64,000 nucleotides of DNA from Bacteroidia bacterium (GTDB taxonomy: Bacteria; Bacteroidota; Bacteroidia; Bacteroidales; CAJPTX01), in contig CAJPTC010000013.1 in the NCBI GenBank assembly GCA_905373475.1, forward strand, positions 1 through 64,000. The letters run 5' to 3'. Made by a program: the position numbers and the translations under genes. Numbering within the stretch: position 1 is the stretch's first letter; each line of letters opens with the position of its first letter. The notes under the pieces are model-generated. The model was given only the letters and a program-made list of their open reading frames with translations, was not told the DNA's origin and did not search any database. This document shows, in pieces, positions 1-12,400 of the stretch.

Positions 1-227
1 TCGCTTCGTAAGTACTGAATTGTGTATCTTTGTTCTAGGGTTAAATGTGCCATCTCTTGCTTTTTTGGACGGAAGTCGAAGATACACATTTTTTACCCTC
101 CCCGAGGGAAGAGAGAAGGATTTTCTCTTTTTCCTCTGGATTGTATTTGCGGATGTATATTTTTCAGGCGTTGCATTTATTGCTTGAATTTAGGATTTAT
201 AATGCAAACCTCGATCTAGATACTACA
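1..227. other. Gene-free segment downstream of the TonB receptor
   Basis: I see no convincing gene here. A TAnnTTTG match (TATCTTTG, 25-32, plus strand) could be a promoter -7 element, but the short reading frames after it run antisense into the neighbouring receptor gene and look spurious. A small hairpin with arms at 112-117 and 123-128 is followed by a short T run and could be a weak terminator. Confidence 0.35.
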
Positions 228-2600
228 CTATCTGAGCTTTGCACGATCAGTATCTTCATTTTCAAGTCGGCGGCTGTTTTCGTACTCTTTACCAATTGAG
301 AAGCTATAGTTTACCGAGAAACCAAAGCGCCACTTATTATCGGGGTGCGTTGTAACATCGCGAGACTGTATGAGATAGAAGGAATGTGACTTGCTATAGT
401 AGCGCTCAGCTGTAAAAAGATGTTCCAAGAAGAGACTAATCTGCCACCGTCCCAATTCCAAATTGCTAGCGATCGAAGAATACCAGCCATTGTACATCCG
501 CGAATCGGCAGACAATTCCTCGTATGGAGCATCGATATCGGCTTGTAGCGACAAATCTCCCATCTGACAGGTTAGACCGCCACCTACGGGAATAGAAAAT
601 AGCGAAGGTTTTAGTTGGTTAGAGTACTTATGTAGCTGATAGCCTGGTTTTGCATACAAGCGCAGAGCTAACATTTCATTGCCCAGAGGTCTTATTTCGC
701 CACTCAACTCTAGCCTTGCTACTTGCGAGTAAGGAATATTCCCCATTTGCTCTACAATAATATGCTTCCCATTTCGCTCTGTTCGTTCTGAAAAGGGAGC
801 CCAATCGTGGTAAATGTATTTGTATTCTAGTCCATTGTTTAGGCTGAAATAGTCGTTCGCCCAACTGTGGTAAAGATTCATTTTTGCCGTATAACTATTC
901 TTTAACAGTGGATTGTTGCGCCTGTAGTAGTTTTCATTGACGAGCTGCAAAAGTTCGGTCGTTTGACCGATATCTGGGATTTGATTAGTTGTTCTAATTC
1001 GCATTTTCAAACTATGATTGTTTGTCAAATTGTAACCCAGTACCATAAAAGGGGAGAAAATAGGGCGTATCTCAGCTTTCTCTAATCCTTTATGTGCAGA
1101 GACGTAGTGTACATATACTTCAGGAGTAATGCTGTAGAAAAATTTCCCCTTCCGTTGCTGCCAATTCACATAAAGCCGCTCTCGGAGCTGATGCTGTTGG
1201 TCGGCAGTGTTGGTTACATTCTCTCCTTTCATACTAAAAGAGGCATACGAATACATACTTTTATAGCCAAAAAGTAGCCAAGCTGAACCTAAATAAATAT
1301 CGTAGCGTAGCTCTGCAATAACAGAATGTTTCTTATTTTTTCCTTCAAATTCGTCAGTATAAACTATTTGCTGATCTGCTTTATTTATTTCTTTGATGCT
1401 GTAAAATTGCTCTGTTTGATTATGAGTATAGACTAGGTTTGATGCAAAGAATTGGCTATTTCCTATTGTTTTTTCGTAGTAAACATCTACAGCAGGCGTA
1501 ATTGTATAGTCGCGAGTACTTATTTCCCCTGTGCGTTCACGCTGTGGTGCAGTACCTATAAAAACTAATGAATTTTGACGCGTAGGATTATTGAAAGTTT
1601 CTAAACGTGAAGCAAGCGATAGCTCGAAATATTGCTTCTCTGGTTCGTTATAGGCATAGTGCGTTTTCAGTAAAAATTCGTGATACTTCATCTTCCCTAT
1701 ACCATCCCTAATAAAAGAATATCGCTGATCCGTAGTACTATATTCAAGAGTATCCTGAGTATGCCTCCCTTTTCTAAGGTGTCGTAAAAAATTCTCGGAG
1801 TACAATTTGAATTGATGCCGCCCGGTGTTGTAGCGGTAGTACAGACTTGCATACGCTGCTGTTTCTAGTGGTACTATGCGGGTGCTAATTCCTCCATGAT
1901 GTCCGTCATCCAAAGGTTTTGTGATAACATCAATGACCAAACCTTGTTCTGCATAGCGTAGTGGAGGAATATCGAAAAAATCTACACGAATTATTTTTGA
2001 AGGAGGAATAGCTTGTAAGTCCTCATTCGTTCCCCGATGCCCATTTATAAAAATTGTTACAAAATCTTTCCTGCCCGTAGCCGCTATAATTCTGCCAGTA
2101 CTGGCATCTGCTTTGAGCTGAGGAAGCAGAAGCGCCAACTCTTTACAATCGCGTGCTCGTTTTATTTCTTCAGTCTTAAACGTATAGCTTTTCTTATCGA
2201 CATCGCTCGTTGTCTTCCCTGTTATAACAATTTCTTCTATCTCCGATTCGGTTGAGCGTTTTTCCAAATTTACGTCGTAGCGTACTGGCGAGTCATTCGT
2301 TAACGTATCTGGTGATAGCTTCGCATAAAAAGGCATATAACCGACATAGTGTACTCCCAGATAAAGTGTTTCAGTAGGCTTTGTCTCTAATTCTAAACGA
2401 TAAAAACCTTCTTGGTCAGTGTAGGTTACCTGCAATGGGGCGCTCAATGTATCTGCATACAAAACAACAGAAGCAAACCCTGCTCTTTCATCACTGCAAG
2501 AAACTACTCCTTCAATTGCTAGTTCCTGCGCGTGTACAAAGGATGCTGTACACAATACAAGCAGGAAAAGAAACCATTTGATTTGTTTAAAGTAACTCAT
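228..2600 (-). CDS. TonB-dependent receptor-like outer-membrane beta-barrel protein
   Basis: This 790-residue protein has a signal peptide (about residues 1-24, cleaved after FVHA). A carboxypeptidase-regulatory-like domain follows (about 25-115), then a TonB-box/plug-like segment starting near EIEEIVITGK with the plug motif DIPPLRYAEQGLVIDVITKP. The rest is rich in alternating aromatic residues, as expected of an outer-membrane barrel. The segment order matches the Bacteroidota outer-membrane beta-barrel/TonB receptor families, not the longer SusC type, and no SusD partner is adjacent. The substrate cannot be told from sequence. It is the only minus-strand gene before the giant protease cluster and its 3' end lies near the window edge. 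The ATG start fits the signal peptide. Confidence 0.85.
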   Translation of the reverse strand: MSYFKQIKWFLFLLVLCTASFVHAQELAIEGVVSCSDERAGFASVVLYADTLSAPLQVTYTDQEGFYRLELETKPTETLYLGVHYVGYMPFYAKLSPDTLTNDSPVRYDVNLEKRSTESEIEEIVITGKTTSDVDKKSYTFKTEEIKRARDCKELALLLPQLKADASTGRIIAATGRKDFVTIFINGHRGTNEDLQAIPPSKIIRVDFFDIPPLRYAEQGLVIDVITKPLDDGHHGGISTRIVPLETAAYASLYYRYNTGRHQFKLYSENFLRHLRKGRHTQDTLEYSTTDQRYSFIRDGIGKMKYHEFLLKTHYAYNEPEKQYFELSLASRLETFNNPTRQNSLVFIGTAPQRERTGEISTRDYTITPAVDVYYEKTIGNSQFFASNLVYTHNQTEQFYSIKEINKADQQIVYTDEFEGKNKKHSVIAELRYDIYLGSAWLLFGYKSMYSYASFSMKGENVTNTADQQHQLRERLYVNWQQRKGKFFYSITPEVYVHYVSAHKGLEKAEIRPIFSPFMVLGYNLTNNHSLKMRIRTTNQIPDIGQTTELLQLVNENYYRRNNPLLKNSYTAKMNLYHSWANDYFSLNNGLEYKYIYHDWAPFSERTERNGKHIIVEQMGNIPYSQVARLELSGEIRPLGNEMLALRLYAKPGYQLHKYSNQLKPSLFSIPVGGGLTCQMGDLSLQADIDAPYEELSADSRMYNGWYSSIASNLELGRWQISLFLEHLFTAERYYSKSHSFYLIQSRDVTTHPDNKWRFGFSVNYSFSIGKEYENSRRLENEDTDRAKLR

Positions 2601-3065
2601 TTCTGTTTTCTGATTCTAACCAATAAATATTCTGAGGAGTCGGGGCTTTTTGGAATTCCTTGCCTACTCTTCAAACTTTTCGGCTTCCGTTCCTTTTGTC
2701 AGTAAGGTCTGTTTCTCACTCCTAAATTAGGTAGAAATTTTTGAAAAAGACATACTGTCTATAATATATATTGTTTCTGTATAGAAATTATTATGCCCCC
2801 GTGCTCCTCATTTTGTTTATACCTAAGCGAATAGATATGGCTCTGAAAAGTCTATGTTCTTGTTTGGAGGTTATTTTCTTTTGTCCCATTTGGGTACAAT
2901 TGAGATATACAACCTACGGCTTATCACTCCCAATTTTCGGATATTGGTAAGTGAAGTACATGTATCCGCTCACGGTTTCTGGGGGTTAATAATACACACT
3001 ACCGCCGTATGACTTGGTTCTATGTGCCTTGCGATTATAGATTTAATCAGTGTGGACGAGGTTTT
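2601..3065. other. Gene-free AT-rich spacer
   Basis: No reading frame with plausible composition, no RNA gene and no clear promoter could be seen. It separates the divergent TonB receptor and the first giant protease. Together with the repeat-bearing part up to 3433, about 830 bp here lacks genes. Confidence 0.5.
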
Positions 3066-3184
3066 GTCACGTCGTGCCATGGCGAGCTGCTTTATATCTT
3101 GCTTTGCGCATTATCGCCCTGTACTGCGTTACACAATTTTTGATCGTATTGCGCCCGTAGCATAGCGTCATGGCACGACGTGAC
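3066..3184. repeat. Inverted-repeat element bounded by 16-bp perfect arms (MITE-like)
   Basis: The 16 bases GTCACGTCGTGCCATG at 3066-3081 recur as an exact reverse complement at 3169-3184, enclosing 87 bp. The interior segment 3098-3125 (CTTGCTTTGCGCATTAT...) recurs at 13204-13230 next to another copy of the arm sequence. Arm-like palindromes also occur at 13172-13201, 22745-22772, 32307-32328 and 32545-32566. It contains no coding sequence. It looks like a non-autonomous interspersed element, but target-site duplications were not identified. Confidence 0.65.
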
Positions 3185-3209
3185 CTAGACAAATATTTTT
3201 GTCTAGGTC
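3182..3209. repeat. Perfect 12-bp stem-loop
   Basis: GACCTAGACAAA (3182-3193) pairs perfectly with TTTGTCTAGGTC (3198-3209) across a TATT loop. It overlaps the right arm of the larger inverted repeat by three bases. There is no T-tract, so it is not a classical terminator. It lies about 225 bp upstream of the first giant protease gene. Confidence 0.6.
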
Positions 3210-3236
3210 GTAGACCGACGGGTAGAACCCCATACG

Positions 3237-3433
3237 ATGGAGCGAGGTGCCTTTTGCATAATATATTCGTGGAAACGCAAACGAGAATATATAATACTCT
3301 GATTGACAATGGTATTTTCTCCGAGTATATATTTTTTTGTAAAGAAACAATACTCGTCATAGATTTTTCTGCTTTATTTTGATAAAATGCGCTAACTTGG
3401 TTATACAGTTTATTAACCAATAATAGAGAACAA
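3237..3433 (+). promoter_or_regulatory. Conserved leader of giant subtilase gene 1
   Basis: This upstream region aligns with those of the two downstream paralogues (13369-13588 and 22787-22991). Shared blocks include TTCGT(G/A)GAAACGCAAACGA, ATATATAATACTCTGATTGA, TTTTGATAAAA(T/G)GCGCTAACTT(G/A)G and TAGAGAACA just before the ATG. The last long block holds a weak -7 match (TAACTTGG, 3393-3400). The nearest TTTG (3378-3381) lies only 11 bp away, which is too close for a normal Bacteroidota -33 element. The conservation suggests common transcriptional control, but the exact promoter is unresolved. Confidence 0.5.
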
Positions 3434-6400
3434 ATGAGACGAGGTTTACTTTTGTTATGCTTCTTGAGCATTGGCTTGCTGCTCCATGCCCAAGAACCGA
3501 TTCGTTTCGGAGATCGTGAGGTCTACCTAGAGGCGAATGTACACGCCAAGGTACGTGGACACAAAACGTCTAGTTTGGAGTTGGGTGTTCCTACTGGCGA
3601 AAAGCTCAACGTGCTGGTTCAGTTTGGAGCTGAGGAAATCGCTTACGATGCGTTGAAGCAAAAAGGCGTAGAACTGGGCGATTACCTTGGAAGCAATGCC
3701 TACTATGCTCAAGTATCCCCAGGTAGCCGTCCGAGTGACTTTGTGGGTACAGGGCTTCGTACAGTAGTACCCATTCGTGGTGAGTGGAAGATGACTAGTA
3801 GTCTACTTCATGGAGCGCCCCCAGACTGGGCTTCGGCAGGCAATAAACTGAAAGTAACTCTTTCGTGGTTCAAAAGTGTAAGTGCTGACCGTATAAAAGC
3901 AGATCTAAGTAAGTGCGGCGTGGAGGTCGGAGCGATTTCAGAAATACTGCGCAATGTAGATATCGTGGCAACACGCGAACAAATTCTTGCATTGGCAGAA
4001 CTCGAGTATGTCTCATTGGTGCGATGGATAGAACCTCCTCTTGAGTTAGAGAATAGAGAAGGCGCGCGTTTAAGTGCAGCTGCCTCTTTGCGCATTCCGA
4101 TAGCGCTTGGCGGACGCGGTCTCACGGGTAAGGACGTACGTGTTGGCATTTGGGATGCCAATGTGGGCGATCATGTAGATTATGGCGTGCGTGTACACCG
4201 CCAAGAATTTGAGATGGGAGGAAGCACGCATGGTATGCATACCACGGGTACAATTTTAGGAAGTGGACTGGTAAACGAGCGTGGACGTGGTATGGCTCCA
4301 GAGGCTGAGATCTGGACGAACAATTTCAATACGCAGTCCAATAAGAAGAAGGTGGCGCAAGAGATGTTAGAGACGTATCAGAAAGAACATATTACGCTAA
4401 CCTCAAACTCTTATGGTTATCGCCTTATCGGGCTTTGTAATTTCGACGCATACCAGAATTATACATTCCTAGGGAATACGGATATTGATAAGCTTGCCGC
4501 CCTGTACCCTGAGCTGACGCATGTCTATTCGGCAGGTAATTCTCAGGGAGAATGTGGTCGCTCTTTTTCGCATGCGACAAACTATGCTAAAAATATAATC
4601 TCGGTTGCGGCTCTCAATGCCTTGGGAGGTATGACCGAATTCTCGAGTTTCGGACCACTCTTTGACGGTCGTATGTTCCCCATAATAAGTGCGCGGGGCG
4701 AAAAAGTATTTTCTACTGTAGCAGGACAAGGGTATGCATTAAATAGTGGAACGTCTATGTCTTGCCCAACGGTGACAGGTCATTTGGCATTATTAACACA
4801 GCGCTGGATGCAGCTTCATGGCGGAGCGGCTCCCTACAATTATTTTTTGAAGGCGCTAATAGCGAATACCGCACGCGATGCAGGAAACCCAGGCCCAGAC
4901 TACAAGTTCGGCTTTGGAATTTTGGATGCAGAGGCGGCAGTAACGACCATGGAGAATGGTTGGTACAAACTTTCTGAGATGAAAATAGGAGAGACAGAGC
5001 AAGTCGCGACATTTAAGATTCCTGCGGGAGTAAAAGAGCTTCGTGTTATGCTGTGTTGGAACGACCCTGTCGCTGATAAGGACTATGCAAAAGGCGAGTG
5101 CCCACTTGTGAATGACCTAGACTTAAGTGTCAGTTTTGGTGCGCAAGCCTATTTACCGTTTACGTTGGATCCGTCTAATCCTGATGCAGATGCTGTGAAT
5201 ACAAAACCCAATAGGGTTGATAACATCGAACAAGTTGTGGTGAAAAATCCCGCAGCAGGCGATGTTGTTGTCAAGGTGTCGGGGGCTGTGAAGCAAGGCG
5301 AAAAACAGTCGTATGCGCTTGTATGGTACTGCGATTATAAAACGCCAGAGATATTCTCTCCGCTCCCGGGCGATACCTATTCGCCCAAAGAAGAGATTTA
5401 TCTCCGTGCGGAGAACGTGTCGCCTAAAGTGCGCGTAGATCTCTCATCTGATGGCGGAAAATCATTTGTAACGTTAGGTACATTCGACAGATGCGCGGCT
5501 GTGCAACTCCCAGATAATATAGCTCCGACCGATAAAGCTGTGCTTCGTTTGACAGACGAGAATGGGGTAAGCATCTCTACTAAGGGCTATTTCACAATTC
5601 TGTCGCAAGTACACGGCGTTAAGCTGGAGGCTATGAGCTGCTCTACGTCTGGTTGGAAACTTACTTGGCGTGAAGCTAAGGGCGCAACCCAATATGAGAT
5701 CTTGCGCGCTGATATTAACAATGCCACGTACAAGAAGATCGGAGAATCTACGACTACCGAGTTCTTAATTCCAAAAGAATATGTGACCAATGAGCGCAAC
5801 ATCTATTCCGTGCAAGCTATTGCTGGTGAGATGCGTGCGCGCAGAAGTGTAGCAGTTGTATCGGACAAAGTAATGCCAACACTTCTCACAGAAGCCGACT
5901 TGCCTTTTGTTGAGACTTTTATAGGTTTTCCTTTAACGCATACGGAGGTCGAGACAGGTGAGAATTTGGCACTTACTATGCAAGATGCTATTGTCGAGTT
6001 GCAACTTCCTTTTATGTCGCACCATGTTGTATGGCAAGCAAAAAATGAGGCGACTGACTGGCAGCACCCCTTCCAACAAAGAGACAATGTTGGTACACTC
6101 AAAGTATGTTCGCTCGATCTCTCAAAAGTGGCTAAAGGGACTCCCTTGCAGTTTTCTACTTTTATGCTCATGCAGAAAACAAAGGATAACCCTAAAAATG
6201 GTTCTTTACTCCGATTGTTGGTAAACGGTGAGGAAGTGGAAGATGTCCTCGGACGTAAACAAATCGTGGGCGATGGGAGTGAACATAATCTTGCTTGGGA
6301 TTTAACAAGGTTTGCAGGACAAAAAATCTCTTTAACCCTTGAAACGGCATTGCAAAAGGATGGGAATAATGCCATAATTGTTTATTACCAAATTTTTAAA

Positions 6401-9400
6401 AAAACGACTCAACCCGATGTGCAGATTGCGTGGGTAAATAATCCTGAAGTTGAGGCGAAGGCACAGATGCAGGAAGAAATCATCAATTTCAAGATTGTAA
6501 ATAGTTCTTCGCTTGAGCTAAACGATGTACCTGTTTCGATTCAGGTAGATGGTAAGGTCGTTTATGCGAAGAATATAAAGCAGTTAAAACCATTTGAGGA
6601 TCAGATTATTGAGTATTTGTACAATTTCGCGAGCGATATACCCCATAAATTTCGAGTTGATGTACGTGCCGATCTACAAGATGACATAACACCTGAAGAT
6701 AACACAGCACATTTTGAAGTCTATAACTTGGGGAATGTTATTGCAATGCCCGAGGTCTCTTACATAGACTTCTTGGGTGTACCGCTCCCTATAGTACCTC
6801 GCATAACCAAGACGCTAACAGGGGCAATTCCATTCACCGATGGTCGTGGTACACTTGCGCCTTACAATACTAATGAGAAGGCAATTCTAAAGGTTTTGCC
6901 TAGCGATCCGTCGCATGCTGTGCAAGTAACCTTTAGCGATATTAAGCTTGCGGCAAATGATACTTTGTACGTCATAGCGGGCGATGTAGATAAGGAGTTG
7001 CGAGTGAATAGGAAGATGGCTACGAGTTTCCTCACTGGACAGATGGCGGCTCGCTCGTTCGTCTCCGAAGCGCGCGATGGTGGTATTACGTTTATGATGT
7101 TTGGGCATGACGATAATCCTGGCGAGGGGTGGATTGGCGAATTTAGTGAACTCTCAATGCCCGATTTATGGAAAATGAACTCTTTGCGCGAAGTTGCGGG
7201 CGCTGATCCTAATCATGTTAAATTAGAAGCGAAAGTCGAGAATTTGACGACTGTCTCGCTTCCTCACGTGGGTCTCTGGATAACAGCAAACGCTAAAACA
7301 CGTCGAATAGAAATTCCTGAACTAAAGGCAAAGACGGAAACAACGTTTGTTATTCCTGAAGAGATAGATAAAACTGCTCCCGTGTACATAGAAATTGCAG
7401 CTGAATTGGCAAAAGATGGAGATCCGTCGAACAATAGGCGCAACCTTGTAATTGCCAATGACCCGATTTGGAATGGAGGAGGTACGATTACGAATCCGAA
7501 GGCACTCTATCTCTCCGAGGTGCGTCTGGCAGGTGAAGGCGATACGATACAATTCCCCGCGAATACTCGCATCACCTATATGCCTCAAAAGAAGCTTAAG
7601 CTCTATAAGAGTAAAAATGCCCTACAACTAGTACTTTCTAAAGCTCCGACTGCTGCCCAAGCAGGGGCAAAACTCCGTGTGTGGGTAGATCTGGACGCTA
7701 ACAATGACTTGGGTACAACTGTGCCTGAATTAGTTACAGCTGCGTTGGAAGAAGGTACAAAAGAATATTGGGTAGAACTTGATTATACAACTCTTGCCTC
7801 ACTTACTGCAGGCGAACGTAGATTCCGTTTCATGCTTGCGGATGACGAAAACTACAATAAGTTCATTAGTGGTAAAGCTATGGCATGGGGAAGTGTAGCA
7901 GACGTTACCGCAGACATTAAGGGAGAGCCCAGCCCGAACGATTACGAAGTTGCCTTACTCTCGGTCGAAGGGGTGAAGAGTGGACGTGCTCTCTCCCATG
8001 CGACCGAACTAAAGGTAAAGTTGAAAAATAATGGTCTTGCACAGCTGTCGCAAGTAAAATTGTCTTACCAAATAAATAAAAATACACCTGTGACAGAGAC
8101 GCTTACTACATCTATCGCACCTCGTACCGAGGGGATTGTAACATTCAATACAAAGGCAGACTTGAGTGCGATTGGTAAGCACAAGATTACGGTGAAGCTC
8201 GAGGAAAAAGATCTTAATGAGAAGGACAACGAGGTTGCGAAAATTGTTTATAAGATAGCACCCAAGAATACCGACAAACTTTTCGCATTGAACTTTGAAG
8301 GATCTTCCGAAGAGGGCATGCTCTTCCCAAAAGTTGACAAACAAATTGTAAACACTGCTACGATCGAGGGGTGGTGGAAACTCGACGGAACACAGTTTGC
8401 GCAATATATTAGCGGCGAAGGAATCTTTTTAGTGGCAGTTGCGGGGTATGCACAAATCCCTGACAATACATTAGCACTCGTGGCAGGGCGATATTCTCAA
8501 TTCACAAGTACAAAGCCAGTTGTGAAACCTGGACAGTGGCAACACATTGCCGTTACACTCAATCAAAAGAAGGCTTCACCAAACGACTGGAGTTTTACGA
8601 CTACCATAGAGGTTTACGTGGACGGCGAAAAGATCGAAATGAAGCGCGAGGGACGTGACGGTTTCTTCTTCAAGAATTTTGCACTGAATCATCCGATAAA
8701 AGGACAAAATGCGATGTTCCGAATTTGGAACGTAATCCGCACAGAGGATGAAATTAAGGCAAACATGAGTAAGACTGTACGTACGGGGGCAGATTTGGTT
8801 CTACCCTCGGGATGTGTAGGCGAGTATATCTATACGGAGGGACAAGGGAAAGCATCTGAATACGGTGATGATGGTGTGTTTACAGCAATAGTGTCTGAGC
8901 GCGAAAACGTATGGCAGCCTATTAAAAATACAATTGCGAATATCGAAGTTGAGGGACAACTAATCCCCGTTGCCTACAGCTCGGCAGAAGCACAGGTTAC
9001 TATGCCACAAGACTTTGCCGATTTTGCAAATGTGAAAGTGAAGTTTACGCCAGATTGGCCAGGTACGAAGATCCAATTCAATGGTTCGGATATTACAGAG
9101 GGACAGGTCTTTGATTTCAGTAATGCTGATCACAAACTCACATTCAAGGCAACAAAGTCAGATCTTTTTGGCTTAACGCTGCAACAGGAGGTTACGGTGA
9201 AGCTCGTAAATGACCTATCCAATGCTTGCGATATAGTAAAGCTCTCTGTGCTAAAAAACCAAAATAGTGGATTGAAAAAGGATCTTGTCATTCCAAAACC
9301 AGAGGAAACGGTTAATCTGGAAGCACAAGATGAATCGGCTACAAGTAAGCTCGATATAACAAATGTGACATTAGTAGTGAACGAGATCTCGCCCAATGCA

Positions 9401-12400
9401 AAACTTTACAAGGACGATAAGGAGATTGCAGTGGGTAGCGATATAAAGCTCGATCTGAGTACGTCACAGACGTTGCGAGTAGAAGCACAGAACAAGCGTG
9501 ATGTGAAGTATTACACCATACGTATGTCAATGTTGCAAGAGCTCACTTGGAGCAGTGAGAAGATTACGCGACCATTTACTTCTGAGGTATTGCCACTGGA
9601 TGCCACGGCCTCTTCGGGGTTGAAAGTAAAGTATGTGAGCGAAAACCCATCAGTGGCTACTATAGATGCTCATGGTAATTTGTACACCACAGCTGTTGGT
9701 ACTACCAAGATATTTGCTGTACAGGAAGGCAATATGCAGTATAAAGCAGCAGACAAGCGTGAGCGTGAAGTAGAAGTGACGCGTGTGCCTCTAACAGTAA
9801 AGATGTTACCTACCACGATGGCGGAAGGCGACACATTACCCAATTTCAAGTTTGAGTATGACGGTTTGCAGTTTGCAGGTACAGAATACCAGTTTGATAC
9901 CGAGTATGTGGTGAAAATGGCAGATGGCAATGTTTGGAATCCGACAATGCCGCCGCTAGCTATAGGCGAGTATACAGTGGTCGCTAAAGGTTATACTGAG
10001 CCGTATGAGTTCAACAATTATACAGTAACACGTACAGAGGGGAAACTAACGGTTACAAATGCTGAAAAGGCGCGTCGTGTAACACTTACAGTGAAAGATG
10101 AACAAGGAGCTGCGCTTAAGGACGTAACGGTGCAGTGTGGGCAGATTACGCAGACAACACAAGACGACGGACGCGTTCAGTTCCTCCTATTACCAGGCAA
10201 GTATACTGTTATGGCACAGCACGAAGGTTATACAACGGGACAAGAGACCTTTATAGTGAAAGGACGCTCATTGCAGTTCGATTTACAGCTCCGCAAACTA
10301 GTGTATACATTATCTTACAAGGCGGATGCTAACGGTATGATTCAAGGCGCTAAAACACAAAAGGTGGTTGCTGGAGGCGAAGGCAAACAAGTGGTTGCTG
10401 TTCCGCAGAATCTTAAGTATAAGTTCAAACAATGGTCGGATGGAAGCACGCTTGCAGCACGCACTGATAAAGATGTAACTAATAATGTAGATGTTACGGC
10501 TACCTTTGAACCAGTGCTTTACAAGCTGACTTACGTCATTGGAAAAGGCGGGATAAAGGTTTCGGGCGACCTTGAGCAGGTTATACAACCTGGTGAAAAT
10601 GGAACTCCTGTCGAAGTAAAGGCTGCAGAAGGGTACATATTTATGGGTTGGTCGGATGGGCTGATGTCGGCTACACGAACAGACATGAATATTACCCAAG
10701 ATATAAAGCTAGAAGCACGCTTCTTCAAAGCGTACCTGATTACGTGGGGCGAAGACTTCGAGAGTGGCGAAGAGTGTCTCAGCGCTTGGAGCTTTCCCAC
10801 GCCTAATGAAGGTTTTGGTTGGACATACTCTGAACGTCTTGACATTAGAGAAAATACGGGAGCGGAAACGGGGCATGCGCTTTTAATCGACTCGGATCGC
10901 GATTGGGCGTGGAATGAAGAAACTTCGGCAATTTCGCCGTGGATGACTCTTGCAGGACGTGTGGCAGGCTCAAAGGTTGTGGTCTCTTTTGCTCGGAATT
11001 ACATACAGGCTGAAACTACAGATGAGGCTAAAGCGCAGTACTGTTTTGAAGATGGAGAATGGCATGATGGCATCGAATTAACACCAGCAGATGACGGCTC
11101 ATTGATGTCGTTTGAGATAGACGATGCGACACTTGCAACTCATAAGTTCTTACGTCTGAGATGGTATCTCACGAACCCCGAATCGATGGATGCGCTTGTA
11201 GCCATAGATGATATCAAGGTGAAATACTCGCCAGATCCTACTGATGTCGTATTACGATACATTGCAGGCGAACACGGTAAACTCCAAAAAGAGGGGAGTG
11301 CTGAGCCAGAAAAGGTGCTAGAGTTCACGACAACGGCAGGCACTTTAGGTACAAAAGTGACAGCTATGCCTGATGCGGGTTACGTCTTTGACAAATGGTC
11401 CGATGATAAAACGACAGAGAATAATCGTCAAGATGATGCTGAGGTTTTGGTATATGCTTCCTTTAAGCCAGCTCCCAAGACGCTGTATACTGTTTCCTAC
11501 AGTGCAAGAGCCAATGGTGAGCTACGTGGGTTGTTATATCAACGTGTAGCTGTAGGCGAGAAGAGCACACCTGTTGTGGCAGTTGCCAATGAAGGTTATC
11601 AGTTTGCACAATGGTCTGATGGTTCAAAACAAAATCCGAGAACTGATATAGTAAATGAGGATGGCAAACTCTATGAGGCGGAATTTTCGGTGAAGCCACC
11701 TGTTTATACGCTAACCTACGTGGCAGGCGAACATGGCGAAGTTACGGGCAATCTGTTACAAACTGTAGAGGCTGGTAACAATGGTACTGAGGTAATCGCT
11801 ATTGCCGACGACGGTTACCACTTTGTGAAGTGGGACGATGGTATTACAACTGCCAGACGTACTGAAACCAATGTACAAGCCAGCAAGGTGTATGCTGCAC
11901 AGTTTGAAGCCGATGTGAAGACATTCGCCGTAACACTTAAGCATGACGGTGAAGGAGAGCTGAAGATAACAGGCATAGAAGAAAGTAAACTGAATGCCGT
12001 TCCTGAAGGCACTGAACTCACGGCAGTGGCAACGCCTGCAAAGGGTTGGAAGTTGAAGAGTCTTACGGCGGGTACACAGGACATCTCGGCAGACGGTAAG
12101 TTCACGGTAACTGCCAATGTTGAGGTGAAGGCAGTATTTGAAAAAGAAGGTGCTCCGCAGCCCACAACATTCGCCGTAACACTTAAGCATGACGGTGAAG
12201 GAGAGCTGAAGATAACAGGTATTGAAGAAAGTAAACTGAATGCCGTTCCCGAAGGCACCGAGCTCACAGCAGTAGCAACGCCTGCAAAGGGTTGGAAGTT
12301 GAAGAGCCTTACGGCGGGTACACAGGACATCTTGTCAGACGGTAAGTTTACCGTAAACGCGGATGTTGAGGTAAAGGCAGTGTTTGAAAAGACTACTTCT

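Noticed and set aside
22..299. Two short plus-strand frames at the left end after a TATCTTTG box
   Set aside because: They overlap the receptor gene antisense, have no Shine-Dalgarno or protein-like composition, and are best explained by chance.
3066..3184. Inverted repeat as an insertion sequence
   Set aside because: The interior is only 87 bp and has no transposase. It can only be called a MITE-like element.
3170..3471. Short frames on both strands within the leader of paralogue 1
   Set aside because: They run through inverted repeats and AT-rich leader and show no conservation in the other two leaders.
11921..12393. Regularly spaced direct repeats that might suggest a CRISPR array
   Set aside because: The units are about 246 bp, in frame and coding, without short spacers. 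No cas genes are present.
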